Made by a program: the position numbers and the translations under genes
In this document: positions 9,514-18,885 of the stretch, piece by piece
Numbering within the stretch: position 1 is the first letter of the stretch
How the letters are laid out: each line of letters starts with the position of its first letter
The notes under the pieces: model-generated
The model's database searches: none
What the model saw: the letters and a program-made list of their open reading frames with translations, nothing else
Told to the model about the DNA's origin: nothing
From: Paraburkholderia gardini
Lineage (GTDB): Bacteria > Pseudomonadota > Gammaproteobacteria > Burkholderiales > Burkholderiaceae
DNA: 64,000 nucleotides
Assembly: GCF_907164575.1 (NCBI RefSeq)
Contig: NZ_CAJQYY010000015.1
Coordinates: forward strand, 1 to 64,000
Direction of reading: 5' to 3'

Positions 9514-10755
9514 TCAGCGGGCCGCTTCGGCGGTCGCGGTGTTCGTCGCGATAACCGCTTCGATCGCCTTTTCGACGCGCGCGAGGCCTTCGTTCAGGTC
9601 GTCGAGCGGCATCACGAGCGAAGGCGCGAAACGCAGCACGTCCGGACCGGCCATCAGCATCATCGCGCCATGGTTCGCGGCGGCGGTGACGAAGTCTTTC
9701 GCGCGGCCCCTGAACGGATCGTTGAGTTCGGCGCCGATCAGGAGGCCCTTGCCGCGCACATCCCTGAAGATGCCAAAACGTTCGTTGATCTTCGCGAGCT
9801 TCGCCTTCAGCAGATCGCTGCGCGTGCGCACGCCTTCGAGCACGGCAGGCGCGCTGATCAGCTCGACCACCTTGTCGGCGATCGCGGCGGCGAGCGGATT
9901 GCCGCCGTACGTCGTGCCATGCACGCCCACCTTGAAATGCGCGGCGATCGCGGTCGTCGTCAGCATCGCGCCGATCGGGAAGCCGTTGCCGAGTGCTTTC
10001 GCGGTGGTCAGGATGTCCGGCGTCACGCCCGTGTCCTGATACGCGTAAAAATAGCCGCTGCGGCCCACACCCGTTTGTACCTCGTCAAAAATCAGCAGTG
10101 CGCCGTGCTGGTCGCAGGCTTCGCGCAGCGCCTTCAGAAACGCCGGATCGGCCGGGATCACACCGCCTTCGCCCTGGATCGGCTCGACGATCACCGCGCA
10201 CGTCTTCGCGCCGATGGCCTTCAGCGCGGCCTCCGTGTCGTTGTACGGCAAATGGATGATGCCTTCGGGAATCGGGCCGAAGCCTTCCGAATACTTCGAC
10301 TGGCCGCCGACGCTCACGGTGAAGAACGTCCGGCCATGAAACGACTGCGTGAACGACACGATTTCGTATTTTTCCGCACCGAAACGCTCGAACGCGACGC
10401 GGCGCGCGAGTTTCAGCGCCGCTTCGTTCGCTTCGGCACCCGAGTTCGCGAAGAACGCTCGATCGGCGAACGTCAGGGCTTCGAGGCGCTTCGCGAGGCG
10501 CAGCACCGGCTCGTTCGTGTAACCGTTACCGACATGCCACAACTGGCTGCCCTGCTCCTCCAGAACCTTCAGCAGTGCCGGATGCGAATGGCCGAGCGCC
10601 GTGACGGCAATGCCGCCCGCGAAGTCGATATAGTCGCGGCCCTGCGTGTCCCAGACGCGCGAACCCTCGCCGCGCACCGGCACGAACGCGGCGGGCGAGA
10701 ACAGCGGCACCATCACTTCGTCGAAGGTCTGGCGCGTCACAGTCAGGTCGTTCAT
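9514..10755 (-). CDS. astC: Succinylornithine/acetylornithine aminotransferase (AstC/AruC)
   Basis: A 413-residue class III PLP-dependent aminotransferase that transfers the delta-amino group of succinylornithine to 2-oxoglutarate. Motifs: the PLP phosphate site [16 protein letters not shown] (about 103-118), [14 protein letters not shown] with the cofactor-binding Asp (about 221-234), and the Schiff-base lysine in [12 protein letters not shown] (about Lys253). The start ATG at 10755 is preceded by GAGGAGTTGCC. It is the first gene of the six-gene catabolic run and follows the AraC-type regulator gene by a 124-bp gap that could hold the aru promoter. It could also serve acetylornithine in biosynthesis, as AruC-like enzymes often do both. 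Confidence 0.93.
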   Translation of the reverse strand: MNDLTVTRQTFDEVMVPLFSPAAFVPVRGEGSRVWDTQGRDYIDFAGGIAVTALGHSHPALLKVLEEQGSQLWHVGNGYTNEPVLRLAKRLEALTFADRAFFANSGAEANEAALKLARRVAFERFGAEKYEIVSFTQSFHGRTFFTVSVGGQSKYSEGFGPIPEGIIHLPYNDTEAALKAIGAKTCAVIVEPIQGEGGVIPADPAFLKALREACDQHGALLIFDEVQTGVGRSGYFYAYQDTGVTPDILTTAKALGNGFPIGAMLTTTAIAAHFKVGVHGTTYGGNPLAAAIADKVVELISAPAVLEGVRTRSDLLKAKLAKINERFGIFRDVRGKGLLIGAELNDPFRGRAKDFVTAAANHGAMMLMAGPDVLRFAPSLVMPLDDLNEGLARVEKAIEAVIATNTATAEAAR

Positions 10756-10879
10756 GGCAACTCCTCGTTCAGTAATGTCTCTAGTGTAGGAAAACGCCCG
10801 CGAGCCGTCTTGCTCATACGCGACGCGTTTCCATCGAAGTTACTGCCCGGCCGGCCTCCGTTACACCGCCCGGACCTCG

Positions 10880-11941
10880 TCAATCCGTACCGGGCGGCTC
10901 GATCAGCGCGGCCGGACGCGGCTCGCCAGTGGGCGCCGTGCGGCCGTCCGCCGCCGCGCCGCCGTGCTGTTTCTCGATGTAATTGCGACGATCCTCGCGC
11001 GGTGTGACGCCGAAATGTTCGCGATACGCATTGGAAAAATGCGCCGCCGACGAGAATCCGCACGCGAGACTGATCTGCACCACCGATTTGCTGGTGCGCT
11101 GAAGCTGCGTGCGCGCCTTCGAAAGCCGCAGCGCGTGGTAGTAGCGCGACGGCATCGCAGCCAGGTACTGACGAAACAGGCGCTCGAGCTGGCGCCGCGA
11201 CACACCGACGAGATCCGCGATTTCGTCGGTGGTGAGCGGGTCTTCGATGTTCGCTTCCATCAGCAGCAGCGCGTCGTTCAAACGCGGGTGACGCTCGCCG
11301 GGCGCGGTCACGAACGGAATGCGCTGCCGTTCCTCGCCTGCGCGCAGCACGCCGACGCCGAGCGTATCGGCGATGCGGTCGGCCAGCTCCGGCCCATGTT
11401 CGCGGCCGATCATCGCAAGCATGAAGTCGACCGTCGCCTGGCCGCCCGCGCAGGTCGCGCGATCGCGATCGATTTCGAAGATCTGCTGGGTGACGATCGA
11501 GCGTTCGAACTGCTCGGTGAACTGCTGGTAGGTTTCCCAGTTCACGCTCACACGATAGCCGGACAGCTGACCCGCCATCGCGAGCCACCACACGCCGTGA
11601 TGAATGCCGGTGACGAGCGGCGTGCGCTGTCCGACGCGTGAAAGGCTCGCGAGAAAGAGCCGGTAATCGGCGAACTGCTGAAAGCGCTCGCTGACGACGA
11701 TCAGCCAGTCGCACGAAACCGCGTCGCCGAAGGCGGCATCGGCGGGCCACTGCGCGCCGCCCGACAGCGGCACCGGCCGGCCGTCCCACGAACACACCTG
11801 CCAGCGATACAGCGCGCGTCCGTCGATTTCGTTGGCGAGCGTGAGCGCATCGACAATCGGTCCGACACCCGACATCGACACAGGCGGCAACGCAACAATC
11901 GCCACCTGGGTCGTACGTGCCGGACTGGACGGGCGAGGCAT
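10880..11941 (-). CDS. argR: AraC-family regulator of arginine catabolism (GlxA/ArgR type)
   Basis: A 353-residue regulator. The N-terminal DJ-1/PfpI-like ligand domain covers about residues 10-190. A C-terminal AraC HTH pair follows, with LTTDEIADLVGVSRRQLERL (first HTH) and SKSVVQISLACGFSSAAHFS (second HTH) just before the signature NAYREHFGVTPREDR. In Pseudomonas the AraC-type ArgR sits between the aot transporter and aru genes and activates both with arginine. Identical placement here (between aotP and astC) supports the same role. This ArgR is unrelated to the hexameric E. coli ArgR. The specific function is inferred from synteny. Confidence 0.88.
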   Translation of the reverse strand: MPRPSSPARTTQVAIVALPPVSMSGVGPIVDALTLANEIDGRALYRWQVCSWDGRPVPLSGGAQWPADAAFGDAVSCDWLIVVSERFQQFADYRLFLASLSRVGQRTPLVTGIHHGVWWLAMAGQLSGYRVSVNWETYQQFTEQFERSIVTQQIFEIDRDRATCAGGQATVDFMLAMIGREHGPELADRIADTLGVGVLRAGEERQRIPFVTAPGERHPRLNDALLLMEANIEDPLTTDEIADLVGVSRRQLERLFRQYLAAMPSRYYHALRLSKARTQLQRTSKSVVQISLACGFSSAAHFSNAYREHFGVTPREDRRNYIEKQHGGAAADGRTAPTGEPRPAALIEPPGTD

Positions 11942-11971
11942 GCTGGGTTTAAACCGACTGAACGGCAGGCA

Positions 11972-12763
11972 TTATTTGAGGCTGCCCGACAGGAACTGCT
12001 TCAGGCGTTCGCTGCGCGGTGTGGTCAGCACTTCGGTCGGCAGGCCCTCTTCTTCCGTGCGCCCCTGATGCAGGAACATTACATGGTTCGATACGTTGCG
12101 CGCGAAACCCATTTCGTGCGTGACGACGATCATCGTGCGGCCTTCATCGGCGAGCTTCTGCATCACCTTCAGCACTTCGCCGACGAGCTCGGGATCGAGC
12201 GCGGAAGTCGGTTCGTCGAACAGCATCACGTCCGGGTCCATCGCGAGCGCCCGCGCGATCGCGACGCGCTGCTGCTGGCCGCCGGAAAGATGCGACGGGT
12301 ACTGTTTTTCGAGGCGCGGCGCGAGACCGACCTTCTCCAGATACACGCGTGCGCGCTCTTCCGCTTCGCGCCGCGACAGGCCGAGCACATGAATCGGCGC
12401 CTCGACGATGTTCTCCAGCACGTTCATGTGCGCCCACAGGTTGAAATGCTGGAACACCATCGCGAGTTTCGTGCGGATGCGTTGCAGCTGCTTGTGGTCG
12501 GCGACTTCGAGATTGCCGTGACTGTCGGCTTTGGTGCGCACGGCTTCGCCATCGACGACGATCTGCCCGGCGTTCGGCCGTTCGAGAAAATTGATGCAGC
12601 GCAGAAACGTGCTCTTGCCCGAACCGCTCGCGCCGATGATGCTGATCACGTCGCCCTTGTTTGCATTCAGCGACACGCCTTTCAGCACTTCGTTATCGCC
12701 GTAGCGCTTGTGGATGTCCTGCACGGCAAGCTTGCAGGCTTCGGTCTGGCTTGTATGGAGCAA
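11972..12763 (-). CDS. aotP: Basic amino-acid ABC transporter ATPase (HisP/AotP type)
   Basis: A 263-residue cytoplasmic ATPase. Walker A is GASGSGKST (about 43-51), the signature is [15 protein letters not shown], Walker B is [12 protein letters not shown] and the switch histidine is in [10 protein letters not shown]. It energises uptake through the AotQ/AotM pore. The reading frame opens with TTG at 12763, preceded by GGGAGAG at good spacing, and there is no in-frame ATG before the Walker A region, so a TTG start is the best choice. It follows aotM by 100 bp and precedes argR by 30 bp. Confidence 0.94.
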   Translation of the reverse strand: MLHTSQTEACKLAVQDIHKRYGDNEVLKGVSLNANKGDVISIIGASGSGKSTFLRCINFLERPNAGQIVVDGEAVRTKADSHGNLEVADHKQLQRIRTKLAMVFQHFNLWAHMNVLENIVEAPIHVLGLSRREAEERARVYLEKVGLAPRLEKQYPSHLSGGQQQRVAIARALAMDPDVMLFDEPTSALDPELVGEVLKVMQKLADEGRTMIVVTHEMGFARNVSNHVMFLHQGRTEEEGLPTEVLTTPRSERLKQFLSGSLK

Positions 12764-12863
12764 AATGCTCTCCCGGTAAATACGCAGGCTGTTCTGCGAG
12801 AGGGTGCAACACAGTGACCAGCGGCATCATGCGCGCCGCCGGACCGGATCCGGCAGATGGCGC

Positions 12864-13577
12864 CTAGTGCGTGCGCACGGCCAGATAGGCAAGCCAGCGG
12901 CGCTCGGCCCGCCGGAACCCGGCGACCAGTGCAAACGATACCGCACAGTAGATCAGCGCCGCGATGCCGAACGCGTCGAACGAGCGGTAGGTTGCCGAAT
13001 TCACGTCCCGCGCGACCTTGAGGATATCCGGCACCGTCGCGGTAAAGGCAACGGTGGTGGCATGCAGCATCAGGATCACTTCGTTACTGTACAACGGCAG
13101 CGCACGGCGCAGCGCGGACGGTATCACAATGCGGCGATACATCGTAAAGCCGCTCATGCCGTAAGCGCGAGCCGCTTCGACTTCACCGTGCGGGGTCGAG
13201 CGGATCGCGCCCGCGAAAATCTCGGTCGTATAGGCGCAGGTATTCAGCGCGAACGCGAGAATCGCGCAGTAAAAACCGCTGCGAAAGAACGCATCGAGCA
13301 ACGAATGCGCGCGCACGAATTCGAGGCTGTAGATGCCGGTGTAGATCAGCAGCAACTGCACGTAAAGCGGCGTGCCGCGAAAGACGTACGTATAGAAGCG
13401 CACCGGCATCGACAGCCAGCGCTTTTTCGACACGCGCGCCACCGCCAGCGGAATCGCCATCACGAAGCCGAAGCCGATCGAGACGACCAGCAGCCACAGC
13501 GTGACCGCGAGCCCCGACATGCGATGGCCGTCCCAGAACAGGAACGCGCGCCAGTATTCGGTGAGAATTTCGGTCAT
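12864..13577 (-). CDS. aotM: Basic amino-acid ABC transporter permease (HisM/AotM type)
   Basis: A 237-residue inner-membrane permease of the HisMQ family with about five membrane segments. The EAA loop that contacts the ATPase is in PHGEVEAARAYGMSGFTMYR. The polar region FRGTPLYVQLLLIYTG is typical of HisM. It lies 7 bp after aotQ, so the two pore subunits are almost certainly cotranslated. Substrate (arginine, ornithine, lysine or histidine) is inferred from the neighbouring arginine catabolic genes. Confidence 0.93.
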   Translation of the reverse strand: MTEILTEYWRAFLFWDGHRMSGLAVTLWLLVVSIGFGFVMAIPLAVARVSKKRWLSMPVRFYTYVFRGTPLYVQLLLIYTGIYSLEFVRAHSLLDAFFRSGFYCAILAFALNTCAYTTEIFAGAIRSTPHGEVEAARAYGMSGFTMYRRIVIPSALRRALPLYSNEVILMLHATTVAFTATVPDILKVARDVNSATYRSFDAFGIAALIYCAVSFALVAGFRRAERRWLAYLAVRTH

Positions 13578-13584
13578 GATGGCC

Positions 13585-14286
13585 TCAGAGGTCGGCGTGC
13601 CGCACGCCGGTCGAATAGCGCCGCGTGAGCCACACGAGCGCGAAGTTCGACACCGTCGTGATCGCCAGATAGATCAGCGCCGCAACGGCGATGAAGAAGA
13701 ACATGTTGAACGTGCTTTTGCCCGCGTCCTGTGCGGCTTTCACGATATCGGCGAGCCCGATGATCGAAACCAGCGCGGTCGCCTTGACGAGCACCTGCCA
13801 GTTGTTGCCGATGCCCGGCAGCGCGAAGCGCATCATCTGCGGAAACAGGATGCGCGTGAACACACGCATGCCGCTCATGCCGTACGCACTGCCCGCTTCG
13901 AGCTGGCCGCGCGGCACCGCGAGAAACGCGCCGCGAAACGTCTCGGTGAAGTACGCGCCGTAAATGAAACCGAGCGTCAGCACGCCCGCGACGAACGGAT
14001 CGATGTCGAACTGCGGCAGGTTCAGCGCGTCGGTGAAATTATTGACCGCGATCTGGATGCTGTAGAAGAGCAGCAGCATCAGCACGAGGTCCGGCACCGA
14101 ACGGATCAGCGTCGTGTAGCCGGTTGCGGCCATGCGCAGCGGCCGGTTAAACGAGAGTTTCGCCGCCGCGCCCGCAAGGCCGAGCAGCACGGATGCCGCG
14201 AGCGACAACACCGAGAGCTCGATCGTCTGCATGGTGCCGGCAAGGAGCAACGGACCAAAGCCGTATAGGACCACGGGTGTCTCCAT
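13585..14286 (-). CDS. aotQ: Basic amino-acid ABC transporter permease (HisQ/AotQ type)
   Basis: A 233-residue inner-membrane permease, first gene of the transporter-regulator-catabolism run. The EAA-loop motif is in PRGQLEAGSAYGMSGMRVFT. It is homologous to the next gene, and the two make a heterodimeric pore. In comparable loci a binding-protein gene normally precedes this one. Here the upstream 351 bp contain none, and the next gene runs the opposite way. Confidence 0.93.
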   Translation of the reverse strand: METPVVLYGFGPLLLAGTMQTIELSVLSLAASVLLGLAGAAAKLSFNRPLRMAATGYTTLIRSVPDLVLMLLLFYSIQIAVNNFTDALNLPQFDIDPFVAGVLTLGFIYGAYFTETFRGAFLAVPRGQLEAGSAYGMSGMRVFTRILFPQMMRFALPGIGNNWQVLVKATALVSIIGLADIVKAAQDAGKSTFNMFFFIAVAALIYLAITTVSNFALVWLTRRYSTGVRHADL

Positions 14287-14637
14287 CGAAGTATTGTCTT
14301 GAGGCCGCGGCCCGAACGCGTGCGGCGTCAGTGCGGCCTTCGTGTATGGCGCGGATACTCGCAGGCAAAAAAAATTTGCTCAAAGGCCCGCGCACTGGTT
14401 GCTGCGTCGCAGCAATCGCCGGCCGCTCGCGACGAAAACGTGCAAGCCCCCTTCTGGCGGGCCGGATCGTGCCGTAAGGGGATTGCATGCAGGACTCGTC
14501 AGACGTGTTTTTGGCAAGTTTCGAGTCGCTTTTTCGATAGACGGAATGCATGCCTGCCGGGCCTTTCGCTAGACTGATGTTCCCGGCACGCCCGCCCTTG
14601 CCTGACGTTAAGCGTATCCACTTAAGCGAGTCCACGC
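14287..14637. promoter_or_regulatory. Divergent control region between aotQ and the methyltransferase gene
   Basis: A 351-bp gap with no credible gene. It contains a 17-bp palindrome, 14399-14415 (TTGCTGCG-T-CGCAGCAA), about 115 bp upstream of aotQ, which is a plausible operator. It also has an A/T-rich patch at 14370-14388. Near the methyltransferase start, TTAAGCG occurs twice as a direct repeat, 14 bp apart (14608-14614 and 14622-14628). No promoter hexamers could be assigned with confidence. Confidence 0.4.
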
Positions 14638-15249
14638 ATGACAGACCGGTTCGATCCCGCGACACTCGACGTCTATTCGCAAGGCGCCGCCCGCTACAGC
14701 CAGGACTGGCTCGACCAGCCGCCGCCCGCGGACATGTATGCGCTGTTCGCCACGCATCTGCTGCCGGGCGGGCTGACCGCCGATATCGGCTGCGGCAACG
14801 GGCGCGATGTCGCCTGGATGGCGGCGAACGGTTACCGGGTCACCGGCTTCGAAGCGTCGCCGGGTTTGCTTGCCGAGGCTCGCCGGCTCAATCCGGACCT
14901 GACGTTTCGCGCGGCCACGTTGCCCACGCTGCCGGAAATCGACGAGACGTTCGATAACGTCGTCTGCGAAACGGTGATCATGCATTTGCCAGCCACGTCG
15001 ATCACGCTCGCCGTCGATAACCTGCTGCGGATCCTGAGGCCGAGCGGCGTGCTGTATCTCTCATGGCGCGTGACCGAAGGCGAAGACCTGCGACAAAAGG
15101 ACGGCAGGCTCTATAGCGCGTTCGAAGCCGCGCTGGTTACCGACACACTGAGCGACTGCGCGATCCTGCTGTTCGAGGACGTGACGAGCGAAAGCTCCGG
15201 CAGGCGCATCTGCCGCGTGATCGCATCAAAGCGCGAAGGCGAGATTTGA
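14638..15249 (+). CDS. Class I SAM-dependent methyltransferase
   Basis: A 203-residue Rossmann-fold methyltransferase. Motif I is TADIGCGNGRDVAWMAANGY (about residues 46-65), followed by the acidic residue of motif II in VTGFEASPGLLAEAR. The stretch around DNVVCETVIMHLP (about residue 105) corresponds to motif IV. The fold resembles TehB/UbiE-like small-molecule methyltransferases, but nothing identifies the substrate. Length is short but complete. It stands alone, divergent from aotQ and converging on the patatin-like gene. Confidence 0.88.
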   Translation: MTDRFDPATLDVYSQGAARYSQDWLDQPPPADMYALFATHLLPGGLTADIGCGNGRDVAWMAANGYRVTGFEASPGLLAEARRLNPDLTFRAATLPTLPEIDETFDNVVCETVIMHLPATSITLAVDNLLRILRPSGVLYLSWRVTEGEDLRQKDGRLYSAFEAALVTDTLSDCAILLFEDVTSESSGRRICRVIASKREGEI

Positions 15250-15284
15250 CGCGTGCCTCGCAGGTAGGTGCCCTGCGTCCGCGC

Positions 15285-16286
15285 TCAGTCCATGCCGAGC
15301 CGCGACCTGATTGCCGGCATCATGGCTTCGACGGCCGCGCGGCCCTCTTCGATCGCGGGCGCCGCGCGATGAAAATCGAACGTGCCCATACCGCCAAGAC
15401 GCGGCTGGATCAGGATATCCGCAGGTTCCCCGGCAAGCCGGCTACGCGTGATGCGCACCTGCATGATGTCGATGCTCTGCGCGATCGAATTCAACATTGA
15501 AGGCACCCTGGCACTGGGCGGCGGCGGCACGCGCACGTCGCCCGTACCGGTCGTCCGGTCGTTTTCGGGCGCAAGCCAGCGCGGCCACGGCTTGCCGTTC
15601 TTGCGCAACGCGACGGGCGGTGGCGCGGCGTGCGCATTCGCATCCGCTTCGGTGTCGCCGGATACAGGCAGCGGCAAGGGCAGCGGTGTATCGGTCACTA
15701 TTCCGCCCAGATCGCGTCCGTTGAGGATGTCGTTATTCAGATCGATGGCGATCACACAATCGGCCCGCATCCCGCGCGCGACCGAAACGGGCACTGGATT
15801 CGTCAGAGCGCCATCGACAAGCCACGCGTCGTCGTGCCGCACCGGCGTGAAGATGCCGGGAATCGCGATCGACGCGCGCACGGCGTCCACCACACGTCCC
15901 TCCTGCATCCAGATCTCGCGGCCCGAATCGAGTTCGGTCGCGACAGCGGCGAACGGTATTTTGAGGTCGCGGATTTCGCAGCCGTTAAACCGTTCCGCGA
16001 AGAGCTGGATAACCTTGCGTCCGCCCAGCAATCCGCCGGAAAACCGCAGATCGAGCAGCCGCACGACGGTTTGCCACGTCAGCCGCGCGACCCATTCCTC
16101 GAGCCAGTCGAGATCGCCGTTCGCGTAGACCGCCCCGACGAGCGCGCCGATCGATGTGCCGCACACCACGTCCGGCCGGATACCCGCGTCCTCCAGCGCG
16201 CGAATTGCGCCGATATGGGCCCAGCCGCGGGCAGCGCCACCGCCGAGTACGAGGCCGATGCGATGAGGCGGGCGTCGACGGATCAT
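15285..16286 (-). CDS. Patatin-like phospholipase (RssA-type)
   Basis: A 333-residue serine lipase-like protein. The oxyanion motif GLVLGGGAARGWAHIG lies near the N-terminus, the nucleophile elbow is GTSIG, and the catalytic Asp is in the DGALTNPVPV motif, so the Ser-Asp dyad is intact. The central part, about residues 200-260, is a low-complexity insertion. The frame is open further upstream, but the ATG at 16286 is preceded by GGAGAG and directly opens the domain. The upstream extension only overlaps the lipoprotein gene and was rejected. Likely a cytoplasmic or membrane-associated acyl hydrolase; substrate unknown. Confidence 0.9.
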   Translation of the reverse strand: MIRRRPPHRIGLVLGGGAARGWAHIGAIRALEDAGIRPDVVCGTSIGALVGAVYANGDLDWLEEWVARLTWQTVVRLLDLRFSGGLLGGRKVIQLFAERFNGCEIRDLKIPFAAVATELDSGREIWMQEGRVVDAVRASIAIPGIFTPVRHDDAWLVDGALTNPVPVSVARGMRADCVIAIDLNNDILNGRDLGGIVTDTPLPLPLPVSGDTEADANAHAAPPPVALRKNGKPWPRWLAPENDRTTGTGDVRVPPPPSARVPSMLNSIAQSIDIMQVRITRSRLAGEPADILIQPRLGGMGTFDFHRAAPAIEEGRAAVEAMMPAIRSRLGMD

Positions 16287-16321
16287 TTTTTTCTCTCCGG
16301 TCCCATGCAGGATGGTGGCTG

Positions 16322-16903
16322 CTAGCGTCCGCGGATGATGTCCGAGCGCGACGTCGTATAGACCTTGCCTTGCGCATCGAAATGCACGTTGAAGAACGCT
16401 TCGGGCGTCACGCCGCCTTCGAGCCACTTCCAGCTCCACACCGTTTCGGGCTTGAGCGGATAGCGGGCGATTTCACCGGGCTTGCCGAGCAGGCGGCGCA
16501 CTTCGTCCCCGGTCATGCCGGCGTGAATCTTCGCGAAGTTCGCGGCGGTCAGCACCTGGGTGACGGCGGCAAGACGACCGTCGCGGTCGATGTCGACCAT
16601 ATACGTGTTGAGCCCTTGCGGGCCGCGCGGATACTCGAAGCGCTTCGAGCCGTCGGTGAAGGTGCGCTCCGTTTCCGGCTTGCCCATCTGGCTTCGAATC
16701 TGGTCTTCGGTCGTGATGCCGGGCGTGAGGCCCTTGAGCAGCAGCGCATCCGGCTTGACGGCGTTAAAGAAATCCTTGAGCTTTTGCACGGCCTGGTCGG
16801 TTTGTTGGTCGTTGCACGCGGCAAGCGAAAGCGCGGTGGCAAACGCGAGCGTGGCAACGAAGGGCAGTCTGGAACGAAACGCCATCCTGATAGCGGCTCT
16901 CAT
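16322..16903 (-). CDS. BamE/OmlA-like outer-membrane lipoprotein
   Basis: A lipoprotein of about 193 residues. A positively charged n-region and hydrophobic core end in the lipobox LSLAAC, so the mature protein would start at that Cys. The rest carries two BamE (SmpA/OmlA)-like stretches: LTPGITTEDQIRSQMGKPE and IHAGMTGDEVRRLLGKPGE. Each has the G-M/I-T and GKP pattern typical of this fold. It could support outer-membrane assembly, but it is longer than canonical BamE (about 110-170 residues) and is probably a paralogue. Start chosen at 16903. The ATG at 16885 would give a more compact 24-residue signal peptide and is equally possible. Confidence 0.86.
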   Translation of the reverse strand: MRAAIRMAFRSRLPFVATLAFATALSLAACNDQQTDQAVQKLKDFFNAVKPDALLLKGLTPGITTEDQIRSQMGKPETERTFTDGSKRFEYPRGPQGLNTYMVDIDRDGRLAAVTQVLTAANFAKIHAGMTGDEVRRLLGKPGEIARYPLKPETVWSWKWLEGGVTPEAFFNVHFDAQGKVYTTSRSDIIRGR

Positions 16904-17076
16904 GATGTATGAATGATGCGCTACAGGATAGCCGCCCGTCATCAAAAGGGCGAGTCTTCAACGACCGGAGCATGCGCGTGCGCATGGAGGCACGCGGATC
17001 GAAAGCGTCGCGACATTGCCGTGAAGGCAATTCGCAATATGGCGTGACGTGACGCATTGCCTCGCGCACGAGGCAT

Positions 17077-17101
17077 AAAAAAAGACGCCCGGCAGCGGCG
17101 C
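17077..17101 (-). terminator. Weak rho-independent terminator with no visible upstream gene
   Basis: On the minus strand a GC-rich stem of about 5 bp (one G-T pair, 7-nt loop) is followed by seven T residues (17077-17083). No gene is recognised on that strand between here and 17845, so it may end an unannotated transcript. A separate 6-bp hairpin abuts it at 17059-17074. Confidence 0.35.
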
Positions 17102-17369
17102 AGCATGCGGTGCAACAGGTCAGGCGTGCGCCTCTGTGTGCATGTGTCCGCGATGCTGACCGCTGCTCGCGGTCGTCTGGTCCCTCGACTTGAATCGATT
17201 CGGGTGTCGACAATCTAGACGCAATCCACCGCTTAGGCGAGAGCGCGTTTACACCGACTCGGCAGATGAATCGGCGCATCGCGCGAAAGCGTTGCGGGAA
17301 GCGTGACATGCAAAAACCCGCGCACCGCTCGCCACTTTATCCAGCGATTCAAATCGTGTGAATGAACAT

Positions 17370-17405
17370 GGCGTCATGTGGAAGCGCATCCACAGGAATG
17401 ACACC
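17370..17405. other. Long bulged stem-loop in the gene-free gap
   Basis: GGCGTCATGTGGA (17370-17382) pairs with TCCAC (17389-17393) and ATGACACC (17398-17405) around a 6-nt loop. There is a 4-nt bulge and one mismatch, giving about 12 pairs in all. It could be part of a structured RNA or a regulatory site. Function unknown. Confidence 0.35.
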
Positions 17406-17844
17406 GCGCGCGGATTACGACGCTGGCGGTCACGTCGATTGACCTGACCGGTCCGGATCGCCCGGGTTTGTTCCGCGTAGCCAACCTACGCGTGACAATG
17501 CCGGGCCGGTCAGCGTCAAATGCCCAGCACGGTTGTCGCTTCCTGCAAGGCCGTCAGCATGTCCACGCAGGAAGCGGCAGCTTCACGCTATCGCGTACCG
17601 GATGCGATTTCTGTGCGACGTCACACGCATGCGCCTTTTTCGTGCAATGCATGCGTCGGTTCGAACGTGCGTGCGCCTTCGGCACGCTGCAACACCCTTT
17701 CCGGGGCAGGGGCTTGTCTGGGTCGTCAGCGAGAATGCGGGCGCTTTGGCACAATCGCGCTTTGCCTGTTCCGCGGGCGGCCGACGCGTATCCGGATACT
17801 CCGTCCGGCGCAGCCGCCACGCGTGAGGCGCCGGACACCTTGCC

Positions 17845-18843
17845 ATGATTCCCTTTTCCGTTCTCGATCTTTCTCCCATCAACGTCGGCTCGACCGCGAC
17901 GCAGGCGTTCAAAAACACGCTGGATCTCGCGCAGCACGTTGAAACGTGGGGCTATCACCGTTACTGGCTCGCCGAGCATCACAACATGACCGGCATCGCG
18001 AGCGCGGCCACCTCCGTGGTGATCGGTCATGTGGCGGGCGGCACGCGGCGCATTCGCGTCGGTTCCGGTGGCGTGATGCTGCCGAACCACGCGCCGCTCG
18101 TGATCGCCGAACAGTTTGGCACGCTCGAATCGCTGTACCCCGGGCGGATCGATCTCGGTCTCGGCCGCGCGCCGGGCACCGACCAGACGACTGCCCGCGC
18201 ATTGCGGCGCGACCTGCAAGGCAGCGCCGATTCGTTCCCGGACGACGTCGTCGAGCTGCAGCGCTATTTCGCCGAGCCCGTATCCGGCCAGCGCGTGCGG
18301 GCCGTGCCCGGCGCCGGCCTGCAGGTGCCGCTCTGGCTGCTCGGTTCGAGCCTTTTCAGCGCGCAGCTGGCCGCCGCGCTCGGCCTGCCGTTTGCATTCG
18401 CATCGCACTTCGCGCCCGACCACATGCTGACGGCGTTACGTCTGTACCGCTCGCAGTTCCGCCCTTCCGCGACACTCGAGCGGCCTTACGCGATGGTCGG
18501 CGTCAACCTGTTCGCCGCGGACACGAACGACGAAGCGCAGCTTCTGATGACCTCGCTGCAGCAGCAGTTCGTGAACCTGCGACGCGGCACGCCGGGTCAA
18601 CTGCAACCGCCCGTCGAGCGCATTCAGGCGACGGAGCAGGAATTGAGCGGCGTCGCGCATTCGCTCGCGTGTTCGGTGGTGGGCGATCGCGATACCGTGC
18701 GCGAGGGCCTGCTTTCGGTAATCGAACAGACCGGCGCCGACGAGTTGATGCTGACCGCGCAGATCTTCGATCACGCGGCACGCCTGCGGTCGTTCGAAAT
18801 CGCCGCCCAGGTGCGCGACGAACTCATCGCGGGCACACAGTAA
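17845..18843 (+). CDS. LLM-class flavin-dependent oxidoreductase (luciferase-like)
   Basis: A 332-residue TIM-barrel protein of the bacterial luciferase-like family. The N-terminus opens with [20 protein letters not shown], followed by [19 protein letters not shown], where the EHH motif is typical of the YhbW-like group. [20 protein letters not shown] and the [14 protein letters not shown] segment complete the flavin-binding barrel. It would use reduced FMN, or act as an F420-independent monooxygenase or reductase. Substrate is unknown. The gene stands alone and converges on the alpha/beta hydrolase gene. Confidence 0.92.
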   Translation: MIPFSVLDLSPINVGSTATQAFKNTLDLAQHVETWGYHRYWLAEHHNMTGIASAATSVVIGHVAGGTRRIRVGSGGVMLPNHAPLVIAEQFGTLESLYPGRIDLGLGRAPGTDQTTARALRRDLQGSADSFPDDVVELQRYFAEPVSGQRVRAVPGAGLQVPLWLLGSSLFSAQLAAALGLPFAFASHFAPDHMLTALRLYRSQFRPSATLERPYAMVGVNLFAADTNDEAQLLMTSLQQQFVNLRRGTPGQLQPPVERIQATEQELSGVAHSLACSVVGDRDTVREGLLSVIEQTGADELMLTAQIFDHAARLRSFEIAAQVRDELIAGTQ

Positions 18844-18862
18844 GCCGCGGGCCGCGCGGCTT
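18842..18862. terminator. Hairpin between convergent genes
   Basis: Perfect 8-bp stem (18842-18849 with 18855-18862, 5-nt loop) that begins within the stop codon of the luciferase-like gene. No T-tract. It probably reduces read-through in both directions. Confidence 0.45.
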
Positions 18863-18885
18863 CCACGCTGACGGTACCGACTGGT

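Larger units (their letters stand above)
16904..17844. other. Long gene-free region with several RNA-like hairpins
   Basis: About 0.9 kb without a convincing coding frame; the open frames present are Arg/Ala/His-rich and look random. It holds a weak minus-strand terminator (17077-17101), a long bulged stem (17370-17405), a perfect 7-bp hairpin at 17474-17492 with a 5-nt loop, and a plus-strand structure ending in five T residues near 17636-17640. A small RNA gene is possible. The rest presumably holds promoters for the flanking lipoprotein and oxidoreductase genes. Confidence 0.4.

Noticed and set aside
17468..17848. 126-codon plus-strand frame in the gene-free gap
   Set aside because: Random-looking composition, no ribosome-binding site, and it runs into the start of the luciferase-like gene.
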